64,000 nt of DNA from Alphaproteobacteria bacterium PA4 (GCA_002256005.1 NKIQ01000001.1:1-64000); one strand, 5' to 3'. Shown: positions 22,259 to 31,021, numbered from the stretch's first letter. Notes: generated by a model not told the origin, from the letters alone. Program-made: numbers and translations.

Positions 22259-23677
22259 ATGGCGAATATCTGGTGTCATCGGCGGATAGGTGAAGCCGCC
22301 GACGAGGGAAGTGTCGCGAAGCTCGACCCGGTGCGCTCTCGCTTCCAACAGGATTATGATCGTTTGCTGTTCTCAACGCCTGTGCGGCGTCTTTCGGACA
22401 AAACGCAAGTATGGCCGATGGACGACAACGACGGTGTCCGGACACGCCTTACTCACTCGCACGAGGTCGCCAATCTCGCTCGCTCTATCGGTACGCGCAT
22501 TCACGCCTTCAAGCCTGAACTTTTCGCTGACGCTGACGTCCACAACGTCGTGCAGCCGATGCTGTCGGCGATCGGGCTCGCGCATGATCTTGGGAACCCG
22601 CCTTTCGGGCATCAGGGCGAGGCCGCGATCGGCCGCTGGTTCGAGGAGCGTAAAGAATGGATTTTCAATAATCACGACGAACGTGGGCGCGGTCTCCCGC
22701 TGGCTATCCCCGACGACCTACACAAGGAATTTCTGCAGTTTGACGGCAACCCGCAGACGCTCAGGCTCATCACGAAGCTCCAAACAAACATCGCGCACTT
22801 GGGCCTCGACCTTACGACCGCAACTTTGGCAGCGGTTATGAAATACCCCATCGGCGCCCCCAGCCAGAACAAAGGCAGCCCGCTTACGAAGAAGTGCGGC
22901 TATTTCGAATCCGAGCGCGCTCTTGTTGAGACCATCCGCGCAGAGACTGGCTTAACGGAAGGGGAGCGCCACCCACTTACTTGGATAATGGAGGCGTGCG
23001 ATGACATCGCTTACTCGGTTTTGGACGTCGATGACGCGATGAAAAAAGGCGTGATTTCGCCGGACGACGTGCTTGCCAGCCTTCTTGCCGATGGTACCAC
23101 CAAGAACGAGCCAGTTATTGCTAGGGCGTCAGCGAAATTTGCCGAAGTCGTGGCCGCTGACCGGCGACCGGAGATCGCGCGGGACATTAAGATTGGCTAT
23201 CTGCGCGCCTACTTCATCGATGCGCTAATTGAGCACGCAAGCAACGGGTTTGTGATGGCGGGCGATGCGATCAACAACTTTTCGCATCAGATGCCGCTTA
23301 TGGACAACAACGCGATCTGCGAAAAGCTGAAGTTGCTGGCACGCCAGCATGCGTTCGGCAATCCGGGCGTGCTTCGCATGGAGGCGAGTGGAGCAGAAGC
23401 TATCGATGGCCTGATGTCAGCCTTCTGGGATGCAATTCACGACCGCCCGAGCGCGAAGTTCGACGATCTCCTCACGCGGCGCTCCGGAGCCAAGAGCAAG
23501 TATGTATTTGCCCTGATTAGCCAGAATTATTTGGAAGATGCCTCACGGACGAAAACCCTAAGTGGCATTGCGGGTTCAGTCCGGTACCGAGAGCTGCGGC
23601 TGCTGACGGATATGGTCTCGGGGATGACAGACACTTTCACCATCAAGCTCTGGGCAGAGCTGAAGGAAATGAAGTAG
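22259..23677 (+). CDS. dGTPase-like HD-domain dNTP triphosphohydrolase
   Basis: A 472-aa HD-superfamily enzyme of the Dgt type, which cleaves dNTPs to deoxynucleosides and triphosphate. Metal and catalytic residues: His in TRLTHSHEVANLAR (about residues 62-75), the HD pair in GLAHDLGNPPFGHQGE (about 106-121) and Asp in EACDDIAYSVLDVDDA. The N-terminal RSRFQQDYDRLLFSTPVRRLSDKTQV is the family's start motif. I chose the ATG at 22259; an earlier start has poor composition. It is followed without gap by a nucleotidyltransferase gene. Mobile dGTPases can starve phages of dNTPs, so a defence role is plausible. Confidence 0.88.
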   Translation: MANIWCHRRIGEAADEGSVAKLDPVRSRFQQDYDRLLFSTPVRRLSDKTQVWPMDDNDGVRTRLTHSHEVANLARSIGTRIHAFKPELFADADVHNVVQPMLSAIGLAHDLGNPPFGHQGEAAIGRWFEERKEWIFNNHDERGRGLPLAIPDDLHKEFLQFDGNPQTLRLITKLQTNIAHLGLDLTTATLAAVMKYPIGAPSQNKGSPLTKKCGYFESERALVETIRAETGLTEGERHPLTWIMEACDDIAYSVLDVDDAMKKGVISPDDVLASLLADGTTKNEPVIARASAKFAEVVAADRRPEIARDIKIGYLRAYFIDALIEHASNGFVMAGDAINNFSHQMPLMDNNAICEKLKLLARQHAFGNPGVLRMEASGAEAIDGLMSAFWDAIHDRPSAKFDDLLTRRSGAKSKYVFALISQNYLEDASRTKTLSGIAGSVRYRELRLLTDMVSGMTDTFTIKLWAELKEMK

Positions 23678-24457
23678 GTGGTCCCGGCCGATTCCCTGCC
23701 CAAGCTGAAGCGGCGCATCGACGATTATCTTCGCGAAACGGCACCGCCTATCCAGCGTTTGCGCGAGATGCTGGACAGACAATTCAAGCCGCTCGGGCCC
23801 GTAGCTATCATCGGCGGTATGGTTCGCGACTTCGCGCGCAAGGGAAAGGTGGGCTTCAGATCAGACATAGACCTGGTTATCGACGCTGAGCCGTCCGTGG
23901 TGACTCGCCTCGCGGCGGAGATGGACGCAAAGCCAAACCGCTTCGGCGGCTTCTCCTCTAAGCACCCGCATTGGAAAGTCGACTTTTGGTCGCTGCCGAA
24001 CACATGGGCGTCAGCGGTCGGGCTTGTGCAGGTCCATTCGCTCGCAGATCTGGTTCACACCACCTTCTTCGACTGTGACGCCATCTGCTATGAGATAAAG
24101 GCGAAGGGTGGAGTGTTACACGCGCGGGACGGCTATCTTGAACGGATCGCCGCGCGCACCATTGACGTAAACCTGCTTCCTAATCCGTCTATCGACGGAA
24201 ATCTCCTAAGAGCAGCGCGGCGCATCCTACTTTGGGGTTTCACACCTGGGCCAAGCCTGCGCCAGTTTATCGAGAGGGAACTCAACCAAGAGTCATTCTT
24301 GCGCATCGTCCACACCGAGCAACTCATTTACCCCAACGCAGTCGTGAGTATGTTTTCTAATGGCAAAACCTTGGTCTCAGCCTTGCTCGATCCAAATGCG
24401 CCACAGTCGTTTGCAGGGCTGGGCGAGCAGTTAGAGCTGCCCGGCTTCAACGATTAG
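23678..24457 (+). CDS. Pol-beta-type nucleotidyltransferase coupled to the dGTPase
   Basis: 259 aa. IIGGMVRDFARKG then FRSDIDLVIDA (residues 44-70) is the nucleotidyltransferase signature of the CCA-adding/poly(A) polymerase type: GG, R-D, then D-x-D. A third acidic residue is in HWKVDFWS. The rest is helical and not a standard tRNA-binding body. The start is GTG directly after the dGTPase stop, which implies translational coupling and a joint function. Possible substrates are RNA ends, a protein or a small molecule. I do not recognise a named system with this exact pair. Confidence 0.75.
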   Translation: MVPADSLPKLKRRIDDYLRETAPPIQRLREMLDRQFKPLGPVAIIGGMVRDFARKGKVGFRSDIDLVIDAEPSVVTRLAAEMDAKPNRFGGFSSKHPHWKVDFWSLPNTWASAVGLVQVHSLADLVHTTFFDCDAICYEIKAKGGVLHARDGYLERIAARTIDVNLLPNPSIDGNLLRAARRILLWGFTPGPSLRQFIERELNQESFLRIVHTEQLIYPNAVVSMFSNGKTLVSALLDPNAPQSFAGLGEQLELPGFND

Positions 24458-24460
24458 CCA

Positions 24461-24556
24461 GCGCGGGTCCCGATGGCGCAGTGGTGAAACGACCATGTTG
24501 GGACGTTGCGCGATGGGGGGACCATCATCCCGTTCACGGTCGCCCGAAGCGGCTAA
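24461..24556 (+). pseudogene. C-terminal relic of a second P4-type integrase
   Basis: Reading from about 24461, the translation is ARVPMAQW-stop-NDHVGTLRDGGTIIPF, ending at TAA 24554-24556. It matches the end of the intact integrase (ERVEMAQWWSDHIDVLRDGATVIPF) almost residue for residue, with one in-frame TGA replacing TGG. Only the last ~30 codons remain, right after the nucleotidyltransferase stop. It marks the edge of an earlier or tandem element and places the dGTPase pair between two integrase 3' ends. Confidence 0.8.
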
Positions 24557-24959
24557 ACATCGGTAAATTGACCACTCGGGCGGTCCGGATGTAGCCATCT
24601 GGCAAACCTGCATATCTGACGTGATCAGCCGTTTGAGCCTGTCCCAATCGCACTGATTTCTTCTGCCGGCACGCTGCGCTGATTCGGTGACGCGCCCATC
24701 TACTCGCTCATTTGCGGCGTGCCTTAGCCGCCCGGGCCGGCGTTTGAGATAAGGGAAACAAAAATATGTGGATAACTTTTTCGAGAAAAATATCAAGTTC
24801 GTGATATAATTTATAGAAATATATCATTGGCATAATATATTAATTTTACAGGTCCAACTCCATCGTTTGCACGGTGATTTCGCTGGTATTGAAGTTCGGA
24901 CGAGCACGGACGAGTATCAGCGTGTGCGGATTTGACCGCCTGATCACCGAGAGACGATC
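24557..24959. other. intergenic region with A+T-rich promoter-like segment
   Basis: No gene seen. From about 24760 to 24850 the sequence is far richer in A+T than the rest (ATATAATTTATAGAAATATATC), with an imperfect inverted repeat GATATA/TATATC. It lies just ahead of the excisionase-like and replication-type genes and is a likely control region for them. Confidence 0.45.
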
Positions 24960-25133
24960 ATGAACATTCTCAACACCGTCAAGGATACGTGCAGCATGCT
25001 CAGCATGAGCCGCACGACTTTCTACGCGATTGTGAAGGCCGGCGAAATTCGTGCTGTGAAGCTCGGCAACCGCACGTTGGTTCATAAAGATGAAATTGAA
25101 CGCTTCATCGGGTCATTGGCCCGCTTGGAATAG
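24960..25133 (+). CDS. excisionase/AlpA-like helix-turn-helix protein, 57 aa
   Basis: The ATG follows GAGAGACG. The translation MNILNTVKDTCSMLSMSRTT, then FYAIVKAGEIRAVKLGNRTL and VHKDEIERFIGSLARLE, is the standard MerR-type winged-helix HTH_17/AlpA fold: a helix-turn-helix with SRTTFY, then a wing ending in a Lys/Arg contact (VKLGNRTL). Members act as excisionases or activators of integrase genes. It leads the genes 25171-27008. No signal or membrane segment. Confidence 0.8.
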   Translation: MNILNTVKDTCSMLSMSRTTFYAIVKAGEIRAVKLGNRTLVHKDEIERFIGSLARLE

Positions 25134-25170
25134 TCGCATTCACCCCCAATCCATTGCCGACGGTGACGCG

Positions 25171-25785
25171 ATGACTCCCGCGCAGATTTGGTTCACGGCT
25201 TCGACTGGCGCAACCGATTTGCAGCGCGAGGCGACGGCTCGCTTGCTTGGCACCACTAACCCGTATGCGCTGGCACCATTCGCAATGATGCGGACGTCAA
25301 AAGGCTTGCGGCTGGCTGTGGCAATGGAGCCGCCCCCGTGTCTTGACGTTGACGCTGTGCTGTCATGGCAACCCAACGGCGACGTTGTGCTGGTCGACCC
25401 CGACACCGGCAACACATCACTGCTCGGCGATAGCGGCGGCTGGATTGTTGGCGACATCCCCTTCGGTGACACCGTAACGCTTTATACATGCGGACTGATA
25501 TGGGCCCGCTCGTGGGCTTCTAAGCGCCTCGCATGGCTTGACCTGCACAAACAGGCCGCAATCCCCAGTTTAGCGATCAGCGAGCCGCTCGACTATGCCT
25601 TGCCTGGCCTGTTGCTTGCAGGTCAGTTCAAGGCGGTGCGCAGTTGGCTTCCATTGCTCGACCGCGCGAGCGTCGCCGTCGATCAACCTGCCATGATCCG
25701 GCCGCTGGCAGCGGCACTGTTGCGTGCGAAGCGCGTCCCCCATGTTAAGGCGCTTGCGCCACAAGCTTGGAAGGTGGCGGCATAA
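25171..25785 (+). CDS. island protein of unknown function, 204 aa
   Basis: I take the ATG at 25171; an in-frame start further up overlaps the excisionase gene. The soluble protein begins MTPAQIWFTASTGATDLQRE and has a beta-rich middle. No known motif is seen. Its TAA overlaps the ATG of the RepA-like ATPase gene by one base (TAATG), so the two are translated together. In similar islands a gene in this place accompanies the replication-like ATPase, so a role in element maintenance is a guess. Confidence 0.65.
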   Translation: MTPAQIWFTASTGATDLQREATARLLGTTNPYALAPFAMMRTSKGLRLAVAMEPPPCLDVDAVLSWQPNGDVVLVDPDTGNTSLLGDSGGWIVGDIPFGDTVTLYTCGLIWARSWASKRLAWLDLHKQAAIPSLAISEPLDYALPGLLLAGQFKAVRSWLPLLDRASVAVDQPAMIRPLAAALLRAKRVPHVKALAPQAWKVAA

Positions 25786-27008
25786 TGAGCCTTAGCCCCG
25801 ATCAACAACATTGTGGCGTTCGGCCTCCCCCGAAGCAGCAACCCGGCGCGCCGCCAGCGCCCGCCAAAGGGCTTCGCCTGCTCAATCCGGCGTCATGGGC
25901 CGGGCTTGTTCCCACGTCGCGCCGTTGGGCGCTTCCCGGCTGGATTCCGTCGCGGCAGGCGACCTATCTCACCGGGGCAGGCAGCGCGGGCAAGTCGCTG
26001 CTGGCGCAACAACTTTGCACCTGCATTGCGGCCGGGGTCCCCTTTCTTGGCATGGAGGTTTCAAACGGCGTCGCCATCTACGTAACGTGCGAAGATGATG
26101 ACGACGAGTTGCAGCGGCGGCAGGTGGCTATCTGTGAAAGCCTAGGCGTGTCGCTAGAATCGCTCGCGGGCCAATTGCACCTTAGCAGCCTCGTGGGCGA
26201 AGTCGGCAACGAACTCGCAACGTTCGATCACCTCGGCCGGTTGGCGACAACGCCACGATGGGCGGAGTTGCAAAAGACCGTCATCGACACTGGGGCCATT
26301 TTCGTCGCGCTCGACAACGTGGCTCACCTGTTCAGCGGTAACGAGATCGTCCGGTCACAAGTTGCGGGCTTTTGCGGCCTTCTCAACCGGCTGGCAATCG
26401 AGTGTAATACGACTGTCTTGTTCTTGGGCCATCCGAACAAAAAGGGCGAGGATTTCAGCGGCTCAACCGCATGGGAGAATCAGGTCCGGTCACGTCTATT
26501 TATCGAGACACCGACTGATAAGGACGGCGACGCTATCGACCCCGATGTTCGCAAGCTGTCGGTTGGAAAGGCTAATTACTCCCGTAATGGCGAGACGCTT
26601 TCTTTCCGCTGGCATCGTTGGGCGTTCGTTCGCGAAGAGGATATAGAAGCCACAGAGCGGGCGCGCGTTGCAGCCGAAATAGCCGCAGCCAACCAGGACA
26701 CCGCTTTTCTTCGCTGCCTTGCCAAAATCACCGAAGAGAAGCGCGCAACGTCCGCCTCAAAGTCTGCCAGCAACTATGCGCCCAAAATGTTTGCGGCGAT
26801 GCCCAGCGCCAAGGGAATGACGAGCAAGGGCTTTGAAGCTGCATTACAACGGCTCTTGCATACAGGTAAGATCGTCAACGCTGCCAAGGTTTATCAGCGG
26901 GACAATCGGGCATGGGTAACTGGCCTTGGGCTTGCACCAACCCCTGCACCAACCCCCGCACCAACGTTGCACAAACCATGCACCGACCCTGACGGCGACG
27001 CAGCGTAA
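25785..27008 (+). CDS. RepA-like AAA ATPase
   Basis: A 407-aa AAA_25/RepA-type hexameric helicase-like ATPase. Walker A is GAGSAGKSLLAQQL (about residue 65 of this start), Walker B IFVALDNVAHLF, and the sensor-like LFLGHPNKKGEDFSGSTAWENQVRSR matches the RecA-like core of plasmid RepA proteins. The C-terminus is a winged-helix-like segment and then a Pro/Thr repeat (TPAPTPAPT). It is translationally coupled to the gene before it. It probably replicates the excised element or helps its stability. Confidence 0.8.
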   Translation: MSLSPDQQHCGVRPPPKQQPGAPPAPAKGLRLLNPASWAGLVPTSRRWALPGWIPSRQATYLTGAGSAGKSLLAQQLCTCIAAGVPFLGMEVSNGVAIYVTCEDDDDELQRRQVAICESLGVSLESLAGQLHLSSLVGEVGNELATFDHLGRLATTPRWAELQKTVIDTGAIFVALDNVAHLFSGNEIVRSQVAGFCGLLNRLAIECNTTVLFLGHPNKKGEDFSGSTAWENQVRSRLFIETPTDKDGDAIDPDVRKLSVGKANYSRNGETLSFRWHRWAFVREEDIEATERARVAAEIAAANQDTAFLRCLAKITEEKRATSASKSASNYAPKMFAAMPSAKGMTSKGFEAALQRLLHTGKIVNAAKVYQRDNRAWVTGLGLAPTPAPTPAPTLHKPCTDPDGDAA

Positions 27009-27294
27009 AGGTTGCACGAACCTGCACGCACTCACCCCCGATATATAAATATAACCGGCGCGGCCTTTGGGGCCTTCGCGCCGATTCAAAATAAAGGCTG
27101 CGATGCCCTTCTGACATGCTGATGATGCGCGCTCGCCACGCGGTCTTCGGCCTGCATAACTGAATACGCTTACCGACTATAAAAGGAACGCCATCATGGG
27201 ACTGACCCATGTTTGGTGCTTCCGAGCGGTAGGGACCTACGCCGCTCCGATCGCATGGCGATGCCGAAAAGCCGTCCCCATAAGATACACTTTT

Positions 27295-28755
27295 TTACGG
27301 CGTTTCGAGTAGCCTCTCCGCCATTCCGGTCATGCGCGGTCGCCACGCCAAACGGCTTGTCCAAGCCTGCGGCAAGGCGGAGGCTCCGTAAAGTGCGCCT
27401 GCCAGCTGCCCTGTGATCGCTGCGGTTGTGTCCGCGTCATCACCAAGATTGGCGGCTGCCAGCACGGCCGCCTGAAAACTTGCGCTTCGGCCAACGGCCC
27501 ACATTGACGCTTCCAGCGAGTGAGCAACATAGCCTGAAGCCCGGACATCAGTTCGAGCGAGACCGCGCCACAAGCCTGCCATGATGGCGGCTATGGCGCC
27601 GGTGTAATTGGCATCACGGCTTCGCAGAACGTCCGTTCGCGAGCGCCCCTCGATCGCGTCGGCAAGAGCTTCAGCAAAGGCGACGCAGGCATCAACAGCT
27701 TCGGGTGCGGCGTGCGTGGTTCGGCTTTGCCGCGCTGCGACATCGCGTAATTTTGGTCGGTCCCTGAAGAACCGGATTGCCACAGGAGACAGCCGCATCA
27801 GACTGCCATTGCCGGCAGTGTTCGGAGCTGTTGAGCCGGCGAACGGATCACCAGTCGCTTGCCATCGCGACAGTGCGTTTCGCGTCGTTACGCCGATATC
27901 GAAACACTTACCGGTGCAGGAATAGACTCCATCCCGCCACCATTGAACGAAGCGACGCATCAGGTCAGCTTCGTCCAGGTCAGCCTTTGCATGCAACGAG
28001 TCAGCCAGTGCCAGCGCCATTGCGGTGTCGTCGGTCCACTCGCCCGCTTGCAGCTGGAAAGGCCCGCCGCCGATCATGTCAGTCAGCAGCGGGTAGCTAT
28101 CCCGAAGCCGGAACTCCAACGTCGTGCCGAGGGCATCACCCACAGCAAGCCCCAGCAGCGCGCCGATAGCGCGGTCGCGCACGCCTTGCGCCGACGTGTC
28201 CGGAATGGCCTCAGGAATGGCGCCCAGGGCCTTTACATGGGCTTCCTGCCCAAAGGTCTCAATAGCCCCCGGCCGCACGGCTCGAACCGCTGCGATCGCA
28301 TCGGCTGGCGCCATACCAAGCTCGACTAGCAATCGCGCGCCAACAGTGCCGGCTCGGCCCAGCCCGCCCTTGCAATGCACCAGCACATTGAAGCCCGCCC
28401 TCAACCGAGCACGCAATCCTTCGCCCACATCCTGCCAGCTTGACTCGAACGTCGAGTTTGGCACCGACATGTCCCGGATCGGCAGGTGAATCCACGCCAT
28501 ATGCCGCTGCCGCGTCATTTCACCGATGGCGACTACATCAAGCGCCTTCAGTTCATGGCCTTGGACCAATGTGACAACCGCAGTCGCACCCCAAGCTGCA
28601 ACAGCGTCAAGGTCGACTCCCAAGTCGCGGTTCCAGCCGCCCGTTTCGGCGACGGGCTGTTTTTTGCCTGGGCAAAACGTGATGCCGACTTTGCCATAGC
28701 CCGGTGCTGCCTGAATTTCGGCAATCAGCAGCGGGTGGGTGATGCTTGTCCGCAA
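27295..28755 (-). CDS. dual-specificity phosphatase fused to ADP-ribosylglycohydrolase
   Basis: 486 aa. Residues roughly 1-190 are a PTP/DSP fold with the CX5R loop VHCKGGLGRAGT (Cys about 128, Arg about 134). Residues roughly 190-480 are a DraG-type ADP-ribosylglycohydrolase: RAIGALLGLAVGDALG, the metal-site acids in GEWTDDTAMA and the GDDADTTAAITGQLAGA motif. The start is TTG at 28755, set by a strong AAGGAGG 8 nt away; the open frame beyond it is not coding. It could remove ADP-ribose and phosphate marks from host or phage targets. It is co-transcribed with the lipoprotein gene 14 nt upstream. Confidence 0.85.
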   Translation of the reverse strand: MRTSITHPLLIAEIQAAPGYGKVGITFCPGKKQPVAETGGWNRDLGVDLDAVAAWGATAVVTLVQGHELKALDVVAIGEMTRQRHMAWIHLPIRDMSVPNSTFESSWQDVGEGLRARLRAGFNVLVHCKGGLGRAGTVGARLLVELGMAPADAIAAVRAVRPGAIETFGQEAHVKALGAIPEAIPDTSAQGVRDRAIGALLGLAVGDALGTTLEFRLRDSYPLLTDMIGGGPFQLQAGEWTDDTAMALALADSLHAKADLDEADLMRRFVQWWRDGVYSCTGKCFDIGVTTRNALSRWQATGDPFAGSTAPNTAGNGSLMRLSPVAIRFFRDRPKLRDVAARQSRTTHAAPEAVDACVAFAEALADAIEGRSRTDVLRSRDANYTGAIAAIMAGLWRGLARTDVRASGYVAHSLEASMWAVGRSASFQAAVLAAANLGDDADTTAAITGQLAGALYGASALPQAWTSRLAWRPRMTGMAERLLETP

Positions 28756-28769
28756 TCCCTGAACCTCCT

Positions 28770-29135
28770 TCAAAGGCAGCGTCTGATCTGGTCTTCGACA
28801 CCGCGGTAGTCGTTCGCCCTCAATCCGGCCATTCGATAAAATCTCACGCGCGTTTTGCCGTCGACCAACTCGGCATCGACAAACATCTGAAGATTGCCGG
28901 TCGAAAGCAGCAGGGTCGGCAGCGCAACAGCAACCGTGCCGCCGGTCGGAAGTGGCGTGTACTGCGTCGTGCTCCCCTGCCGCTGCCAAGCCTCATTGAT
29001 GCAACCGAGCACACCCGACGGCGCCTTTCCCGAGAAGAGTTCCAGCCGGGGGGCCTGCTCCCGGTATCCCTTGGACGTACGTGCGCAGCCAACCAGCGCC
29101 AGGGCAGCGCCCAAAGGTAAAATTATTGCTTTCAT
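28770..29135 (-). CDS. small lipoprotein
   Basis: 121 aa. The signal MKAIILPLGAALALVGCARTS ends in a lipobox (LVGC), so it should be lipidated and placed on the inner or outer membrane. The mature part has a pair of Cys (CINEAW and IRRCL) that may form a disulphide. Start ATG 29135 has GGGGGAAA in front. It lies 14 nt ahead of the phosphatase-ARH gene. It has no assigned family. Confidence 0.75.
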   Translation of the reverse strand: MKAIILPLGAALALVGCARTSKGYREQAPRLELFSGKAPSGVLGCINEAWQRQGSTTQYTPLPTGGTVAVALPTLLLSTGNLQMFVDAELVDGKTRVRFYRMAGLRANDYRGVEDQIRRCL

Positions 29136-29759
29136 TATATTTCCCCCTGACCGGCGACCAAGCGGTGCCATCATGTCTGTTTTCGGAGGCTGGCGGCGGA
29201 AAGCCGGGTGTTCGAAACCTCGGCAGAGCGCAAGGCGCGGACGCCTTTGGACCCCGAAGGGTCTTGGACATGCGCGCCCGCCACCCGGCCACGATATCGT
29301 GACCGGCGCTCTGCGTTTGAGGTTTCGAAGCCTCACCGCCCCTCTCAGGGCAGCAACGCGGTTATGCTCGGTCTGCCGGCGGTTGCAAGTCTTCGCGACG
29401 AGCGCCGTGGCGTAGGCAACAATGGCCTCGTCACTCACGCCAGCACGACAGCGCTAACTAGCTATGCCTGCATGCAAACGACCCTCGGACGATATAGTGG
29501 TCAAAGTCTGACGCTTGGTGCCCATGACGGCAAAGGCCGCTTCCGACCCAAACCCGGATGTTCGCGCACGCGGCATCGAATGGCCGCTTGAAATAGAAAA
29601 GGCCGTTCGAGTCGCTTAGAGCAGACGATCAGCTTGGCGCCAGGGGGGCGTTAAATTGCCCAATCCGACTTTGTAAGATCGGCCATTCACAGCAGCGTTA
29701 ACGCGCTTCATTACGCCCGCAGGGTTGAATGCGGGAGAGAGCAAACGTACATCTTCGCA
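29136..29759. other. gene-free region with a compact structured segment
   Basis: I see no supported gene. 29209-29333 holds an outer inverted repeat (TTCGAAACCTC with GAGGTTTCGAA, and CAGAGCGC with GCGCTCTG) enclosing smaller hairpins, GACCCCGAAGGGTC and the palindrome CACGATATCGTG. This could be a structured RNA, a MITE or a recombination site. The remainder is unremarkable. Confidence 0.5.
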
Positions 29760-30125
29760 ATGGCAAATTGGAATCCCGAGCAGGTCCAACAACAACTCAA
29801 GGCGCATGAGCGTCGCAAGCACGATGATGCGGCGCGTTGCAGGACCGAGGTCCGTTTCGTAAAGGCAGATTACAGGCGATTCTACGACGAAGAAACTGCG
29901 GAGGAGACCGTGGCATTCGTTCTCGGTACGGCCTCCGCGCTCGAAAGTCGTGACCGGATGTTGGTTCGGCTGGAAGAGATGCGTCGGGACGTTACCGACG
30001 GCCGCTTAGACGCGACCGGGATCTATGACGCTGCGACATTTCGCGAGGCAGCGATTGACTTTATCGATCACTTGAAGGCCCGCTTCACTGACACGTCTCG
30101 ACCTGTCGACATCCGCTCGTTCTGA
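29760..30125 (+). CDS. small acidic/basic helical protein, unknown function
   Basis: 121 aa, strongly helical (VQQQLKAHERRKHDDAARCRTE; SALESRDRMLVRLEEMRRDV), no signal or membrane part. The ATG at 29760 has a weak upstream GGGAGAGAG, about 18 nt away, so the start is uncertain. It may bind nucleic acid or another island protein. I recognise no family, and it is the only rightward gene between the lipoprotein and the hydrolase. Confidence 0.55.
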   Translation: MANWNPEQVQQQLKAHERRKHDDAARCRTEVRFVKADYRRFYDEETAEETVAFVLGTASALESRDRMLVRLEEMRRDVTDGRLDATGIYDAATFREAAIDFIDHLKARFTDTSRPVDIRSF

Positions 30126-30178
30126 CGGGATCAGTCAAACTTGATAACCGGTGTCGGGGCTGCGCTTTGCCTTCCCCC

Positions 30179-31021
30179 CTATTTCGGTGGCTCTCCGATT
30201 TTAGGTGGCGGCTGAAGCGTGCGTGACTTCGGCCTGCCCGGATAGACCACGAAATCGTGTTCGCCAAAGCGATCGAGCGACAGAACAGGGTAGAAGGTGC
30301 GCTCATAAGCGAGCAATGGGCGGCCAAACAGCGATACCTTTTCGTCCGTTGTGGTGTCTTTCACCGCGTAAGGCAGATAATTGCGATGACGATAAACCTT
30401 CACGACCTGCGGTGAGCCACCGATCGATGAATTCCTATCCTGGGATTTAAGGAGACACGACAGCGCTTCCAACGGCTGAAAGTTGAGTTCGGTCTGTTGC
30501 TCGTGGATTAGTGTTCCGAGGATCTTTAAGTAGGCGGCGCGCTCGTCGCCGATGAAGCCGACCTTGAAGCCTTTGCCGCCGCTCCGCAGTCCGCCAAATT
30601 CTTCCCGCTCGTATTGGCCGGTCGTGCGACTGTAGCGAATGATGCGCTGGTAGGCGTCCCCGGTATCGAAATTGTATCCGCCGATCAGAAAGGAAGTTTT
30701 GGTAAACTGCGCCAGCTTCCGGTCATCGACCAGTGACGCCATCTGGTTGGCAATGGCGAGAAAGTCCTTCGTCACCTCCGAAATCGGTGCGGCTCCGTTC
30801 GCAAATCGCTGATAATTTCGGACCATGCACTGAAACTGAAATAATACCGGAAAGCCAAAGTCGGCGTCGCCGGCAAAAGAAATGCAAAAATTAGGTCCTT
30901 CGATCGGAAAGATTTTTTGTGCGCAATCCCAACGGTAACCGGCTGACAATCGGCTGTCGGATGCGAAAACGATTTCATCTACACCCTGAAATTTTCGTCG
31001 CCAGCATAATGAGATTGTCAC
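30179..31021 (-). CDS. proteasome-like Ntn-hydrolase protease
   Basis: 280 aa. The chain starts (GTG)-Thr-Ile-Ser-Leu; after Met removal Thr1 would be the N-terminal nucleophile. DEIVFASDSRLSAG supplies the Asp and CAQKIFPI the Lys of the proteasome/HslV Thr-Asp-Lys triad. ISFAGDADFGFPVLFQF corresponds to the conserved AGDA region. The start is GTG 31021, with a strong AGGAGG at a 9-nt spacing, which supports Thr as residue 2. The C-terminal third is longer than HslV. No HslU-like ATPase is nearby. A role in island defence is inferred from context. Confidence 0.7.
   Translation of the reverse strand: MTISLCWRRKFQGVDEIVFASDSRLSAGYRWDCAQKIFPIEGPNFCISFAGDADFGFPVLFQFQCMVRNYQRFANGAAPISEVTKDFLAIANQMASLVDDRKLAQFTKTSFLIGGYNFDTGDAYQRIIRYSRTTGQYEREEFGGLRSGGKGFKVGFIGDERAAYLKILGTLIHEQQTELNFQPLEALSCLLKSQDRNSSIGGSPQVVKVYRHRNYLPYAVKDTTTDEKVSLFGRPLLAYERTFYPVLSLDRFGEHDFVVYPGRPKSRTLQPPPKIGEPPK

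Noticed and set aside
26935-26975. Short tandem-like CACCAACCCC repeats
   Set aside because: They encode the Pro/Thr tail of the RepA-like ATPase; too short and irregular to be a CRISPR or iteron array. No CRISPR array was seen in the window.
27057-27084. Hairpin CGGCGCG...CGCGCCG after the RepA-like gene
   Set aside because: It has no T-tract on either side, so I do not call it an intrinsic terminator.
27196-27312. A 38-codon plus-strand frame after the RepA-like gene with an AAAAGGAA site
   Set aside because: The product has no recognisable fold and overlaps the end of the phosphatase-ARH gene; support is too weak to call it a gene.
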